DNA of 64,000 nt from NCBI RefSeq assembly GCF_025947065.1, contig NZ_CP109994.1:4650001-4714000 (forward strand), written 5' to 3'. Position numbers and translations under genes: made by a program. Source of the DNA: Flavobacterium sp. N1736. GTDB lineage: Bacteria; Bacteroidota; Bacteroidia; Flavobacteriales; Flavobacteriaceae. The notes under the pieces are model-generated. The model worked only from the letters and a program-made list of their open reading frames with translations. It searched no databases and had not been told where the DNA came from. Below, piece by piece: positions 40,051 to 49,534 of the stretch. Within the stretch, counting starts at the first letter, position 1. Every line of letters begins with the position of its first letter.

Positions 40051-42735
40051 CTAAAATTGTTGTCCAATGATAAAGTGTGTTTCCCAACCATTCGCTTTAT
40101 TAGTTACAGATCCCGGTAATGCATCAAATCCATAACCAAAATCAATACCTAACAATCCAAACGCAGGCATAAATACACGTAAACCAACACCAGCAGAACG
40201 GCTCAAATCAAACGGATTATAATCTTTAAACGTTGGATATGATGATCCTGCTTCCAAGAACGTTAAAGCATAAATAGATGCAGATGCTTTTAATGTAATT
40301 GGGTATCGTAACTCCATCGAGAATTTGTTATAAATAGTCGCTCCAATTTGATCTCCTACAGAATTCACCGGAGTTAATGAGTTATTTGGATAACCTCTTA
40401 ACTGAATGGTTTCTCTACCATCCATAGAGTAGTTTGCCATTCCATCTCCTCCTAAATAAAAACGCTCGAAAGGTACAACACCTCTTGCCTGATCATAAGC
40501 TCCTAAGAAACCAAATTCTGTTAATGTTCTTAAAACTAATTTTCCATATACTTTAGTATACCAGTCAGCTTTAAATTTAACTTTATAGTATTCTAACCAG
40601 TTGTATCTCTTTTGATCGACTTTACCAACATCGGTATCAGCACTTGCAAAATCAGATCCAACACCTACAGTACCGGATTGTCCGTTTATAACTTCCGTTT
40701 TTGTATAATCCCCAGGGCTTATAGGCTGTCCGTCTGAACCTGAAATTGTTGTTGTTCCTGAATATCTTGTTTTGTATTCTTTTTGATTTTTTAAATCTCC
40801 ATAATCAATTCCATTAAACAATGAATATGGAGGTGTCACTTTTGCAGAGATACTAAACTCAGAACCATACGTTGGGAATATCGGGTTAACCCCTTTATTA
40901 CTTCTTGAAATTCCAATAGTATACGCTAAGTTTCTTGATGCTCCGTTACCAAATGTAAATAAACCTGTATTATAATTATTTAAATCATAATGCTGATAAC
41001 TGATCGATTGTGATAAAACAAAATAGTCATCCGGCACGGTTAACCTTTTAGCAAGTCCAACCTGTACAGTAAAAATATTAAAACTTTTACTCTTATCAAC
41101 ATCTCTCGTAATATAATTATTAAGAAATTGCGTACTATACGAAATAGATGAACTAAATTGTACTGGTTTCTTTCCTCCAAACCAAGGCTCAGAAAATGAT
41201 AAACTATACGTTTGGAAATAAGTACTTCCTTGTAAACGAAGCGATACTTTTTGACCATCTCCCATTGGTAATGGTTTGTAAGCTTCTTTTTTAAATATAT
41301 TTCTTGCAGAAAAGTTATTAAACGAAAGTCCTAAAGTTCCAATGAAACCACCTCCGCCGTAACCACCCTGAAGCTCAACCTGGCTGGATCCTTTTTCTAC
41401 AACGTGGTATTCTATATCTACTGTTCCGGCTCCAGCATCAACATTTTTGAATTTCGGATCAATTGCTTCCGGATCAAAAAATCCTAATTGTCCAATTTCA
41501 CGAATAGTTCTTACTAATTGTTCCTTGCTGTATTTTTCTCCCGGTTTAGTTCTTAACTCACGATAAATAACATGATCATTTGTTTTGTCATTTCCAACAA
41601 CCGATATTTTATTAAAATAAGCAATTGGACCTTCTGTAACTCTAATCTCGAAATCAATCGTATCGTTCACCGTTTTTACCTCTACAGCGTTGATATTAGA
41701 AAATAAATAACCATTGTTTTGGTATAAGTTCGTAATATCTTCTGCGTCTGGTTTTGTCTTGTCGGCAATTCTTTTTTCAAGTAAAACACCATTATAAACT
41801 TCTCCTTTTTTAATTCCTAAATAACGGTTTAAAAGTTGATCAGAATATACTGTATTCCCTAAAAATTTAATATTTCCAAAGTAGTATTTATTTCCTTCTT
41901 CTACATTAATTTTGATTGCCAGCATATTCTTCTCCTTATTATAGGTAACAGAGTCATATATAATACGGGCATCACGATATCCTTTTTCTTTATAAGTAGC
42001 AATAACTTTTTCTAAGTCGGCTTTGTATTTTTCCGGAATAAATTTCGATTTTTTTAATACACGAAGAATATTTTTTTGTTTTGTGTCTTTCATGGCTGCT
42101 CTTAACTGATTATCAGTAAGTTTTTCGTTGCCAATGAAATCAATTTTGCTAATTTTTACCTTATCGCCCTTGTCTACACGAACAAGCATATTAACCTGAT
42201 GTCCTGCAGTACTGTCTGCCGGAGTGTTTGTAATGGTAACTTTAGTATTATAATAACCTTCTTTTTTATATTTATTTTCAATATAATTTTTGGTTGTTGT
42301 AATTAAGTTTTCGTTTACAATTTTATTTTTGGTTAAATTGTTATCTTTAATTAATCCTTCAACTTTACTTTTCTTAACACCAACAAATTTTACCTCGTTT
42401 AATTTAGGAAGTTCAATAATATTTAAATCAAGATAAATACTATCATTATCTATTTTATTTACGTAGAATGCTATTTCGTCAAAAAGGCCAAGTTTGCCTA
42501 ATTTTTTAATTGCGCCACTAATTTCTTCGCCGGGAACAGTGATTTCCTGCCCTTTTTGAAGACCAGAAAAGGTAACTACGGTTTGTTCATTGAAGCTTAT
42601 TTTACCAACAACAGAAACTTTAGCAAGAATATATTTTTTTCCCTGATCAAAAGGAACTCTTTCTTGTGCTTTTATTTGTGAAAAACTACCCAAAAGAAGT
42701 AGGGTAAGGACTATTTGTATTCTTTTTTGTAACAC
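40051..42735 (-). CDS. bamA: Outer-membrane protein assembly factor BamA
   Basis: Omp85 protein that inserts beta-barrel proteins into the outer membrane. It has a signal peptide (ending FSQIKAQ), five POTRA domains (about residues 28-440) and a C-terminal barrel with GGYGGGGFIGTLGLSF and the RGYPNNSL loop-6 motif (RGYP standing for VRGF/VRGY). I place the start at GTG 42735 (894 residues), eight bases after the uppS stop; the longest frame starts far inside uppS and lacks a usable signal peptide there. An in-frame GTG at 42759 is a second option, overlapping uppS. It precedes two ompH genes. Confidence 0.93.
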   Translation of the reverse strand: MLQKRIQIVLTLLLLGSFSQIKAQERVPFDQGKKYILAKVSVVGKISFNEQTVVTFSGLQKGQEITVPGEEISGAIKKLGKLGLFDEIAFYVNKIDNDSIYLDLNIIELPKLNEVKFVGVKKSKVEGLIKDNNLTKNKIVNENLITTTKNYIENKYKKEGYYNTKVTITNTPADSTAGHQVNMLVRVDKGDKVKISKIDFIGNEKLTDNQLRAAMKDTKQKNILRVLKKSKFIPEKYKADLEKVIATYKEKGYRDARIIYDSVTYNKEKNMLAIKINVEEGNKYYFGNIKFLGNTVYSDQLLNRYLGIKKGEVYNGVLLEKRIADKTKPDAEDITNLYQNNGYLFSNINAVEVKTVNDTIDFEIRVTEGPIAYFNKISVVGNDKTNDHVIYRELRTKPGEKYSKEQLVRTIREIGQLGFFDPEAIDPKFKNVDAGAGTVDIEYHVVEKGSSQVELQGGYGGGGFIGTLGLSFNNFSARNIFKKEAYKPLPMGDGQKVSLRLQGSTYFQTYSLSFSEPWFGGKKPVQFSSSISYSTQFLNNYITRDVDKSKSFNIFTVQVGLAKRLTVPDDYFVLSQSISYQHYDLNNYNTGLFTFGNGASRNLAYTIGISRSNKGVNPIFPTYGSEFSISAKVTPPYSLFNGIDYGDLKNQKEYKTRYSGTTTISGSDGQPISPGDYTKTEVINGQSGTVGVGSDFASADTDVGKVDQKRYNWLEYYKVKFKADWYTKVYGKLVLRTLTEFGFLGAYDQARGVVPFERFYLGGDGMANYSMDGRETIQLRGYPNNSLTPVNSVGDQIGATIYNKFSMELRYPITLKASASIYALTFLEAGSSYPTFKDYNPFDLSRSAGVGLRVFMPAFGLLGIDFGYGFDALPGSVTNKANGWETHFIIGQQF

Positions 42736-42742
42736 TAAAAAA

Positions 42743-43483
42743 TTATTTAATTTGTTCACTGGTTTTTCCAAATCTACGTTCTCTTTTTTGATAACTAATA
42801 ATAGCCTCATATAAATCTTGATCTTTAAAGTCTGGCCACAAGACATTAGTAAAATATAGTTCTGCATAGGCAATCTGCCAAAGCAAAAAATTACTTATTC
42901 TATGTTCTCCACTTGTTCGTATTAATAAATCTACGTCAGGTAAATTTTGCGTGTAAAGATGCTCATTTATAATTGAATCGTCAATAGTGTCTATTGAAAT
43001 TATATTATTTTTAACTTTATCACTGATGATTCTCACAGCATTTACCAATTCTTCTCGTGATCCGTAACTTAAAGCCAGTGTTAGTGTAAGACGTGTATTG
43101 TTTTTGGTTTTATCAATAACATCTAAAAGTTCTTTTTGAGCAGTTTTTGGTAATTTCTCAAGATTACCAATAGCATTAAGTCTGATATTGTTTTCCTGCA
43201 AAGTAACAAGCTCTTTTTTTAATGAATTGATTAAGATTTTCATTAAAGCTTCGACTTCTAATTTTGGACGATTCCAGTTTTCGGTAGAAAAAGCATAAAG
43301 AGTTAAGTACTCAATGCCAATTTTTGCACAGGTAGTAATTGTTTTTTTTACTGATTTTGTCCCATTTTCATGACCAAAAGCTCTTAGGAACCCTTGTTGT
43401 TTTGCCCATCGTCCGTTACCGTCCATGATAATGGCCAGATGTTTTGGTAAGTTTGTTTTGTCTAAAGAGTCTATTATGTCCAT
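42743..43483 (-). CDS. uppS: Isoprenyl transferase (undecaprenyl diphosphate synthase)
   Basis: Makes the C55 lipid carrier for peptidoglycan and polysaccharide synthesis. This 246-residue cis-prenyltransferase carries HLAIIMDGNGRWAKQQG (catalytic Asp of MDGNGRW), LTLYAFSTENWNRP, and the C-terminal RTSGEHRISNFLLWQIAYAE with the WPDF end. It sits between the DUF6089 gene (5-base gap) and bamA (8 bases to the proposed GTG), an order typical of Flavobacteriaceae. Confidence 0.95.
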   Translation of the reverse strand: MDIIDSLDKTNLPKHLAIIMDGNGRWAKQQGFLRAFGHENGTKSVKKTITTCAKIGIEYLTLYAFSTENWNRPKLEVEALMKILINSLKKELVTLQENNIRLNAIGNLEKLPKTAQKELLDVIDKTKNNTRLTLTLALSYGSREELVNAVRIISDKVKNNIISIDTIDDSIINEHLYTQNLPDVDLLIRTSGEHRISNFLLWQIAYAELYFTNVLWPDFKDQDLYEAIISYQKRERRFGKTSEQIK

Positions 43484-43487
43484 TTTA

Positions 43488-44171
43488 TTATTCTGCGCAA
43501 TAGCAAGGTTTTAGTCCAAAGGTATACGTTAAAGTAGCACCTGTAAAGACATACCAATCATTATTATTTAAATTTCCAAATCGCAAAGATGTTAAAGCAT
43601 TATTGCTTGGATTACTTCCGTCTATATCGTCCGTAAAAGTATAACGGGCTCCAACTTCAACACCTAAAACCCAATTAGGGGCTATGTTCGATTTTATTCC
43701 TAACGTTATAGGGATAGCAATTGAACTCGAATTTTTTTCTTTTCTGGTTTGTCCTCCTGAAATATATAATTCATCATACATAAAGTAACTTAATCCTGAA
43801 TATATATAAGGAGTAACTTTTGGATGATAATCATGCAGGTTAAAATCGAAAAAATTAAATTCTAAACCGGCAGAAAGTTCTTTTATATTGTTTTCAAATT
43901 TGTAGCCTCTGATGCTTCGCCCGGTTTCTTCTGATTCACGATCATTTCCTACAACGGTCGATTGTGTATATGAAAAGCGATACGAATGTCGGGGGCTTTT
44001 ATTCCATTTATACAAAATACCAAAAGCTAGTTTTTCAGGGGCAATATAAGTTGTTTTACCAACATCACCTACAAAGTTGCTTCCACCAAGAAAAACACCA
44101 ATCTCATTGATCTGAGCATTTAGTGTAATAAAGGGAAAGAAACATAACAATAAATTAAAAATTTTCTTCAT
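43488..44171 (-). CDS. DUF6089 family outer-membrane protein
   Basis: A 227-residue protein with a signal peptide (ending TLNAQ), followed by INEIGVFLGGSNFVGDVGKT and repeating amphipathic strands that end with VFTGATLTYTFGLKPCYC. It is a predicted 8-strand barrel of the DUF6089 group, which precedes uppS and bamA in many Flavobacteriaceae. It is the first gene of the operon with a complete promoter upstream. Function is unknown; an envelope role is inferred from the operon. Confidence 0.8.
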   Translation of the reverse strand: MKKIFNLLLCFFPFITLNAQINEIGVFLGGSNFVGDVGKTTYIAPEKLAFGILYKWNKSPRHSYRFSYTQSTVVGNDRESEETGRSIRGYKFENNIKELSAGLEFNFFDFNLHDYHPKVTPYIYSGLSYFMYDELYISGGQTRKEKNSSSIAIPITLGIKSNIAPNWVLGVEVGARYTFTDDIDGSNPSNNALTSLRFGNLNNNDWYVFTGATLTYTFGLKPCYCAE

Positions 44172-44189
44172 TTAATTCAGAATTGCGTG

Positions 44190-44218
44190 CAAATATAATA
44201 ATTATCGATACGAATCAA
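44190..44218 (-). promoter_or_regulatory. Promoter of the DUF6089-uppS-bamA-ompH operon
   Basis: On the minus strand TTG (44218-44216), 18 bases, TATATTTG (44197-44190): the full TTG-N17-23-TAnnTTTG pattern, 19 bases before the start codon. Confidence 0.6.
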
Positions 44219-44344
44219 CGTCGCTTTAGTTAAATGTGCTTTTTTTTCAATTTGCATAATGATTGTGAGACATTTAATGAGGATTCGATACATGCAGAAC
44301 GAGAAAAAGTGGTATTATCGTATAGTTATGCGTCAGAAAAAGAC

Positions 44345-45232
44345 TTAATTCCTTTTGTCTTCTCCCCAAAGCAGCTTATTTCTTAAAGTTTTCAGGAAAG
44401 TTTCGCCGGGAATCTCAACCATTTTTATTTTAAAATCTGTTTTTTTAATTGTTAAAACAGATTCATTTTTTACTGAAGCAATTCTGGAATCTAATGAAAC
44501 CAAATATTGATCTTCTCTTCCTGAAACACGAAGTTTAATTTCGGTATCATCAGGAATAACAAGCGGTCTTGCAGTTAAATTATGTGGTGCAATAGGCGTA
44601 ATTACTAAACTTTTAACGTCAGGCGTTAATAATGGTCCGCCACAACTCAAAGAATATCCTGTAGAACCGGTTGGTGTCGAAATAATCAAACCATCTGCCC
44701 AATATGAATTTAAATATTCATTATTTAAATAGGTTTCAACAGTAATCATCGAAGTAGTGTCTTTTCTGCTTACTGTAACCTCATTCATTGCAAAATTTAA
44801 ATCTTCTTCAATAGCATCATTTTTCGGATCACAGGTCAGGCTTAGTAAAGTTCTTTCAGAAGTAGTGTAATTTTTGTCAATTACAAATTGCAAAAAACTA
44901 TCAATATTTTCTTTTTGTACAGTTGCCAGAAATCCAAGTCTTCCTGCATTAATTCCTAAAATTGGAACGCCGGAATTGCGAACCAGAGTTGCGGCTCTTA
45001 AAATAGTTCCGTCACCGCCAATACTAATTAACATTTCAAAACTATTGTCTAAAGAAGTGGTCGCCGAAAAAGTCTTGTATTCTTTTTTCACGAGTTCCTT
45101 TTCATGAAGCATTTTTAGAAAGTTTTCCTCTATTACCATTTCAACATTATTGGTATTGAAAAACAAAAAAATATCTTTAATAATAGGTTCGGTACTGTTT
45201 TGATAATACTGTCCGTAAATGGCTACTTTCAT
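44345..45232 (-). CDS. nadK: NAD kinase
   Basis: Phosphorylates NAD to NADP. This 295-residue protein has the GGDGT motif (ISIGGDGTILRAA), the NE/D motif in FAMNEVTVSR and the glycine-rich PTGSTGYSLSCGGP. I choose ATG 45232 (MKVAIYGQYYQ), the normal family start; the longer frame adds 22 basic residues (from 45298) without family similarity. It is 88 bases from the CBS-domain gene with the same orientation. Confidence 0.94.
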   Translation of the reverse strand: MKVAIYGQYYQNSTEPIIKDIFLFFNTNNVEMVIEENFLKMLHEKELVKKEYKTFSATTSLDNSFEMLISIGGDGTILRAATLVRNSGVPILGINAGRLGFLATVQKENIDSFLQFVIDKNYTTSERTLLSLTCDPKNDAIEEDLNFAMNEVTVSRKDTTSMITVETYLNNEYLNSYWADGLIISTPTGSTGYSLSCGGPLLTPDVKSLVITPIAPHNLTARPLVIPDDTEIKLRVSGREDQYLVSLDSRIASVKNESVLTIKKTDFKIKMVEIPGETFLKTLRNKLLWGEDKRN

Positions 45233-45320
45233 CTGATGTTGAATCGATTTTTTGTTTAATTGTTTAACCGTTATTTTTTTGTCAAAACGATTAAACAATT
45301 AACCGGTTTAACATACAAAA

Positions 45321-45980
45321 CTATATATTAAGGTATTTGTCTAAATAATCTGAACGTTCTTTTAAACTATTTATATAAGCATCTTCCTGATGTTCTGATA
45401 TGATTTCGTAATTGTATCGTCTAAAAGTCTGAATAATTTCATTCATTGGTCCAACCCCGATTTTTACTGTAATCTGAACATTTTCCAAATCGGCTTCAGA
45501 AACAAAACAGCCTAAAATTTTCCCATTATTACTTTCAACGATCTGCGCAACCTGTCCCATAGAATAATCTAAAAGACCTTTTTGCACAATGATAATACCG
45601 CCTTGTTCTTTTAAAAATGGAGTTTCCTGAAAAAATTTCATGATATCTTCCATTTCATAATACCCTATATAAGTATTGTTTTCATCAATAACCGGAACCA
45701 TATTGGTGTGATTTTTAGCAAAAACTTCTAAAACATCGAGCCACATCATTGATTTTCTGGCAAAAAAGCGCTCTAAAGTATATTTATAATCAATTGCTTT
45801 TTTGTCAGTATCAAAAGTTTCAACATCATCAGAAGCAATACTTCCAATAAAAATGCCGTTTTCTAAAACCGGAAAATGCGAAAAATCAGCATCAGCAAAA
45901 AAATCCTGAACGGATGCGATTGTTTCCTCGCTATTAATTGCTCGAAAATCGTTTGTGATATAGTTAGTAATTTCTGTCAT
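45321..45980 (-). CDS. CBS-domain protein
   Basis: A 219-residue cytoplasmic protein with two N-terminal CBS motifs (about 5-60 and 70-130; FPVLENGIFIGSIASDDV and VPVIDENNTYIGYYEMEDI) and an ACT-like C-terminal part (VAQIVESNNGKILGCFVSE). CBS pairs sense adenylates. It lacks a catalytic domain. It is encoded between nadK and pdxJ and is divergent from the latter, in an order frequent in Flavobacteriaceae. Confidence 0.88.
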   Translation of the reverse strand: MTEITNYITNDFRAINSEETIASVQDFFADADFSHFPVLENGIFIGSIASDDVETFDTDKKAIDYKYTLERFFARKSMMWLDVLEVFAKNHTNMVPVIDENNTYIGYYEMEDIMKFFQETPFLKEQGGIIIVQKGLLDYSMGQVAQIVESNNGKILGCFVSEADLENVQITVKIGVGPMNEIIQTFRRYNYEIISEHQEDAYINSLKERSDYLDKYLNI

Positions 45981-46046
45981 AGATCAATTGAGGATATTTG
46001 ATGCAAAATAATCAAAAAATAGCAAAAACTGCTACGTTTTACTTTG

Positions 46047-46054
46047 TATTTTTG
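46047..46054 (+). promoter_or_regulatory. Promoter -7 element for pdxJ
   Basis: TATTTTTG matches TAnnTTTG, 43 bases before the ATG at 46097. No TTG at the usual -33 distance. Confidence 0.4.
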
Positions 46055-46096
46055 TCGTAACAAATATAGTGTTACTAGAATTAATTATCTGTTTAT

Positions 46097-46810
46097 ATGA
46101 CAAAGTTAAGTGTAAATATCAATAAAATTGCAACCCTGCGTAATGCACGTGGCGGAAATGTTCCGGATTTATTAAAAGTAGCCGCCGATATTCAGCGTTT
46201 TGGCGGGCAAGGAATCACCATTCACCCGCGTCCGGATGAACGTCATATCCGTTATCAGGACGCTCGCGATTTAAAACCTATCGTGTATACCGAATATAAT
46301 ATTGAAGGAAATCCACAGCATAATTTTATTGATTTGGTTTTAGAATGTAAGCCAACTCAGGTTACTTTGGTTCCTGATGCAATTGGAGCAATTACGTCTT
46401 CTGCAGGTTGGGATACAATAAAAAATCAGGAATATTTAACCGAAGTTATTCAGGAATTTCAACGCAACGGAATCAGAACTTCAATTTTTGTTGATCCAAT
46501 TAATGAAATGATTGAAGGAGCAAAAAAAACAGGAACCGACAGAATTGAATTATATACAGAAGCTTTTGCACACCAATATAGTTTAGGAAATAAAAACGGA
46601 ATTGATTCTTATGTGAAATCAGCCGAATTGGCAAACGAATTAGGATTAGGAATTAATGCCGGACATGATTTGAGTTTAGATAATATTCAGTTTTTTAAGC
46701 AAAATATTCCGGGACTACTAGAAGTTTCAATTGGACATGCTTTAATCTCAGAAGCATTATATCTTGGTTTGGATAATGTTGTGAATATGTATTTAAATAA
46801 ATTGAAATAA
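46097..46810 (+). CDS. pdxJ: Pyridoxine 5'-phosphate synthase
   Basis: PdxJ closes the pyridine ring of vitamin B6 from 1-deoxyxylulose 5-phosphate and 3-amino-2-oxopropyl phosphate. This 237-residue protein shows LSVNINKIATLRNARGG, HPRPDERHIRYQD, and the phosphate-binding end INAGHDLSLDN and SIGHALISEAL. It has the usual family length. The hydrolase gene follows after two bases. Confidence 0.95.
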   Translation: MTKLSVNINKIATLRNARGGNVPDLLKVAADIQRFGGQGITIHPRPDERHIRYQDARDLKPIVYTEYNIEGNPQHNFIDLVLECKPTQVTLVPDAIGAITSSAGWDTIKNQEYLTEVIQEFQRNGIRTSIFVDPINEMIEGAKKTGTDRIELYTEAFAHQYSLGNKNGIDSYVKSAELANELGLGINAGHDLSLDNIQFFKQNIPGLLEVSIGHALISEALYLGLDNVVNMYLNKLK

Positions 46811-46812
46811 TT

Positions 46813-47577
46813 ATGCTTTATTCAAAAATAGAAGGCGAAGGAAAACCATTTATCATCATGCACGGTTTTCTTGGTATGTCTGACAATTGGAAAACACTTG
46901 CCGGTCAATATGTCGAAGCAGGATTTCAGGTTCATATTTTAGATTTACGAAATCACGGCCGTAGTTTTCATTCAGATGAATGGAGTTACGAAGCCATGGT
47001 TCAGGATGTATTCGAATATTGCCAGGCCAATCAATTAAATAAAATAGATATTTTAGGACATTCAATGGGTGGAAAAGTAGCGATGCTTTTTGCAACCACA
47101 CATCCTGAAATTGTCGATAAATTAATTGTAGCTGATATTGGTCCGAAATTCTATAAACAGCATCATCAGGATATTTTGGCAGGTTTAAATGCAGTAGATT
47201 TTTCTGTAAAACCAAGTCGAAATGATGTTGAAGCTATTTTGGCAGAATATGTTTCTGATTTTGGAACACGCCAGTTTTTGTTGAAGAATTTATATTGGAT
47301 AGAACCCGGACAATTGGCTTTTAGATTTAATCTGGAAGTTTTTAATAACAATCTGGATGCTATTGGAAAACCTTTGGCTGATGATTTGGTTTTCGATAAA
47401 CCAACCTTATTTATCAGAGGAGGAAATTCGGGTTATATTTTAGATTCAGATTTTGATGCTATACGTCAACATTTTTCAAATGTAAAATTTGAAACTATAC
47501 CAAATGTGGGACATTGGCTTCATGCCGAAAATCCTAAAATGTTTTTTGAATTGACAACTGCGTTTTTAAAAGAGTAA
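46813..47577 (+). CDS. Alpha/beta hydrolase (YbfF-like esterase)
   Basis: A 254-residue hydrolase with the oxyanion motif MHGFLGMSDNWK, DLRNHGRSFHS, the nucleophile elbow LGHSMGGKVAM (Ser about 95) and the catalytic His in PNVGHWLHAENP. The acidic residue is probably in the strand before FIRGGNSGYI. The HGFLG start and short lid resemble the YbfF esterases. It starts two bases after pdxJ, so the two are co-transcribed; a link to B6 metabolism is not implied by the sequence. Confidence 0.88.
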   Translation: MLYSKIEGEGKPFIIMHGFLGMSDNWKTLAGQYVEAGFQVHILDLRNHGRSFHSDEWSYEAMVQDVFEYCQANQLNKIDILGHSMGGKVAMLFATTHPEIVDKLIVADIGPKFYKQHHQDILAGLNAVDFSVKPSRNDVEAILAEYVSDFGTRQFLLKNLYWIEPGQLAFRFNLEVFNNNLDAIGKPLADDLVFDKPTLFIRGGNSGYILDSDFDAIRQHFSNVKFETIPNVGHWLHAENPKMFFELTTAFLKE

Positions 47578-47658
47578 GTACTTGTTGGCACAGATTTAAA
47601 AACACTTTTAATCCAATATAAAATTCATTACTTTTATTAAAATTTAAAATCAAAAAAT

Positions 47659-48003
47659 ATGAAATTATTACTTAGACTTCTTGTTACTGCAGCCTTGGTT
47701 TTATTACTTGCTAATCTTTTGACAGGCGTTCATGTGGCAAGTTTTGGCACAGCTGTAATTGTTGCAGTGGTTTTAGGATTGCTTAATCTTTTTATAAAAC
47801 CAATATTAGTTATCCTGACTTTGCCTGTAACAGTAGTTACTTTAGGATTGTTTTTACTGGTAATAAATGCAATCATTATTTTGTTGTGTACTAATATAGT
47901 AGGAGGTTTTGCAGTAGATTCTTTTTGGACAGCGTTAATATTTAGTGTTATATTGTCTATACTTCAGTCTATTACTTACAAAATTTTGGGAGACGACAAA
48001 TAA
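47659..48003 (+). CDS. Four-helix membrane protein (phage holin family 4 / PF04020 type)
   Basis: A 114-residue protein with four hydrophobic segments (about 4-22, 29-47, 54-77, 88-108) and the conserved IVAVVLGLLNLFIKPILVILTLP pattern split as VLGLLNLFIKPIL and LTLPVTVVTLGLF. Databases list this family as mycobacterial 4-TM phage holin, but it is chromosomal and widespread, and phage function is unlikely. It stands alone between the hydrolase and tig. Confidence 0.82.
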   Translation: MKLLLRLLVTAALVLLLANLLTGVHVASFGTAVIVAVVLGLLNLFIKPILVILTLPVTVVTLGLFLLVINAIIILLCTNIVGGFAVDSFWTALIFSVILSILQSITYKILGDDK

Positions 48004-48055
48004 AAGAAAATAGAAATGACGTTTAAAACGTCTTCAAATACAATAGATTAAAAAC

Positions 48056-48094
48056 TTGGTTGGGTTGCAAAAATTTTATAATTTTGCAACCCAA
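48056..48094 (+). promoter_or_regulatory. tig promoter with overlapping 13-bp palindrome
   Basis: TTG (48056-48058), 20 bases, TAATTTTG (48079-48086) fits the Flavobacterium promoter pattern. A perfect inverted repeat, 48060-48072 with 48082-48094 around 9 bases, covers the spacer and the -7 element and could be an operator or a leader stem. Confidence 0.55.
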
Positions 48095-48120
48095 TTTTAT
48101 TATGTAAATTAAAGAAGACG

Positions 48121-49443
48121 ATGGATATTAAAAGAGTAGCAATAGACGCTGTGAATGAAACGATTGTAATGACAGTTGTTCACATGGATTATAAAGGTCA
48201 AGTAGCAAAAAGAATAAACGAAAAAATGCCTTTGGCTACCGTTAAAGGTTTTAGAAAAGGGCAAGTGCCTAAAGACCTTGTTGAAAAACAATACGGAAAA
48301 GCAATTAAGCAGGAAGAAGTTAAAAAAGTAGTTGATTTGGCTTTAGAGCGTTTTGTTCAGTCTGAAAGACTAAATCTTTTAGGAACTCCTCTTGCTAAAG
48401 AAAACGAAAACTTTGATTGGGATGCTGAAGAACTAACTTTCGAATACGAAATTGGTTTAGTGCCAAACTTTGAAATTGATTTAGAAGCTAAAAACAATAT
48501 CGTAAAATATATCGTTACTGCAGATGATAAATTAATCGACGGACAAGTAGAGCGTATCCAAAAACAATTCGGAAAACCAATTCCACAAGATAAAGTAACT
48601 GCAGATTCTGATTTAACAGGAACTTTTACAAACGAAGAAAAAGGGATCAGCAATACAACTACAATTTCTGTTGGTACTTTCAACAAAAAAGCAGGTGATA
48701 AATTCATCGGTAAAAAAGTTGGAGATGTTGTAACGGTAAGCACTAAAGGTTTATTTGAAGATGATCACCAATTAATGGATTACTTAAAAGTATCTCATGA
48801 TGATGTTCACGGTTTAGATGTTGAAGTAAACTTTACAATCGAAGCGATCAACGGAGCTGAATTGGCAGAATTAAACCAAGAGTTATTTGATAAACTTTTT
48901 GGTGAAGGAAAAGTAGCTTCTCTTGAAGATTTGAAATCTAAAATTAAAGAAGATGCTGAAGCTCAATTCGCGCAACAAGCAGATCAAAAATTATTATTAG
49001 ACGTTCAGGATTTCCTAATCGAAAATACAAAATTTGATTTACCATCTGAATTCCTTAAAAAATGGTTGCAAACTGTTGGAGAGAAAAAACTTTCTCCGGA
49101 AGAAGCTGAAATTGAATACGCAAGATCTGAAAAAGGATTACGTTTTCAATTAATCGAAGGAAAAGCAATGGCTCAAAGCAATATCCAAATTACATTTGAA
49201 GATTTGAAAGCTTTTACAACAAGAGCTATCAGACAACAAATGGCTCAATTTGGTCAAACAAATCCAACTGACGAAGAAGTACAAGGAATCGTGGCTAGAG
49301 TTTTATCTAACCAGGAAGAAGTAAAAAGACTTTCTGAGCAAGTTGTAGCTGAAAAATTGTTAGAAGTGTTTAAAGAAAAAGCAAATCCAACAACTAAAGA
49401 AGTAACTTACGAAGAATTTATTGCTGCGTCTTACGGAGAATAA
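48121..49443 (+). CDS. tig: Trigger factor (ribosome-associated chaperone)
   Basis: A 440-residue protein with the N-terminal ribosome-binding region containing VKGFRKGQVPKDLVEKQYGK (the G-F-R-x-G-x-x-P signature), a degenerate FKBP-type domain (about 150-245) and a helical C-terminal chaperone domain. It assists folding of nascent chains. It is followed by clpP and clpX in the order tig-clpP-clpX, as in many bacteria, but each gene here has its own promoter and is separated by repeats. Confidence 0.95.
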   Translation: MDIKRVAIDAVNETIVMTVVHMDYKGQVAKRINEKMPLATVKGFRKGQVPKDLVEKQYGKAIKQEEVKKVVDLALERFVQSERLNLLGTPLAKENENFDWDAEELTFEYEIGLVPNFEIDLEAKNNIVKYIVTADDKLIDGQVERIQKQFGKPIPQDKVTADSDLTGTFTNEEKGISNTTTISVGTFNKKAGDKFIGKKVGDVVTVSTKGLFEDDHQLMDYLKVSHDDVHGLDVEVNFTIEAINGAELAELNQELFDKLFGEGKVASLEDLKSKIKEDAEAQFAQQADQKLLLDVQDFLIENTKFDLPSEFLKKWLQTVGEKKLSPEEAEIEYARSEKGLRFQLIEGKAMAQSNIQITFEDLKAFTTRAIRQQMAQFGQTNPTDEEVQGIVARVLSNQEEVKRLSEQVVAEKLLEVFKEKANPTTKEVTYEEFIAASYGE

Positions 49444-49466
49444 TTTCTAAAAAATTAAGTATATTT

Positions 49467-49505
49467 GAGCGTCAGGAGATTTTTTTCCTGACGCTCTTTT
49501 TTTGT
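49467..49505 (+). terminator. Intrinsic terminator of tig
   Basis: GAGCGTCAGGA (49467-49477) pairs with TCCTGACGCTC (49486-49496), then a run of T. Confidence 0.9.
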
Positions 49506-49534
49506 TTCAGGTTAATTTGTTTCAAGTTTAATTT

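Noticed and set aside
45233..45298. N-terminal extension of NAD kinase
   Set aside because: 22 basic residues with no family similarity; ATG 45232 gives the standard NadK start.
47659..48003. Prophage remnant suggested by the holin family name
   Set aside because: The 4-TM family is chromosomal and widespread; no other phage gene is near.
48357..48743. Minus-strand open frame of 128 codons within tig
   Set aside because: It lies wholly antisense to a clear trigger factor gene, has no recognisable domain and no promoter; typical shadow frame of a lysine-rich gene.
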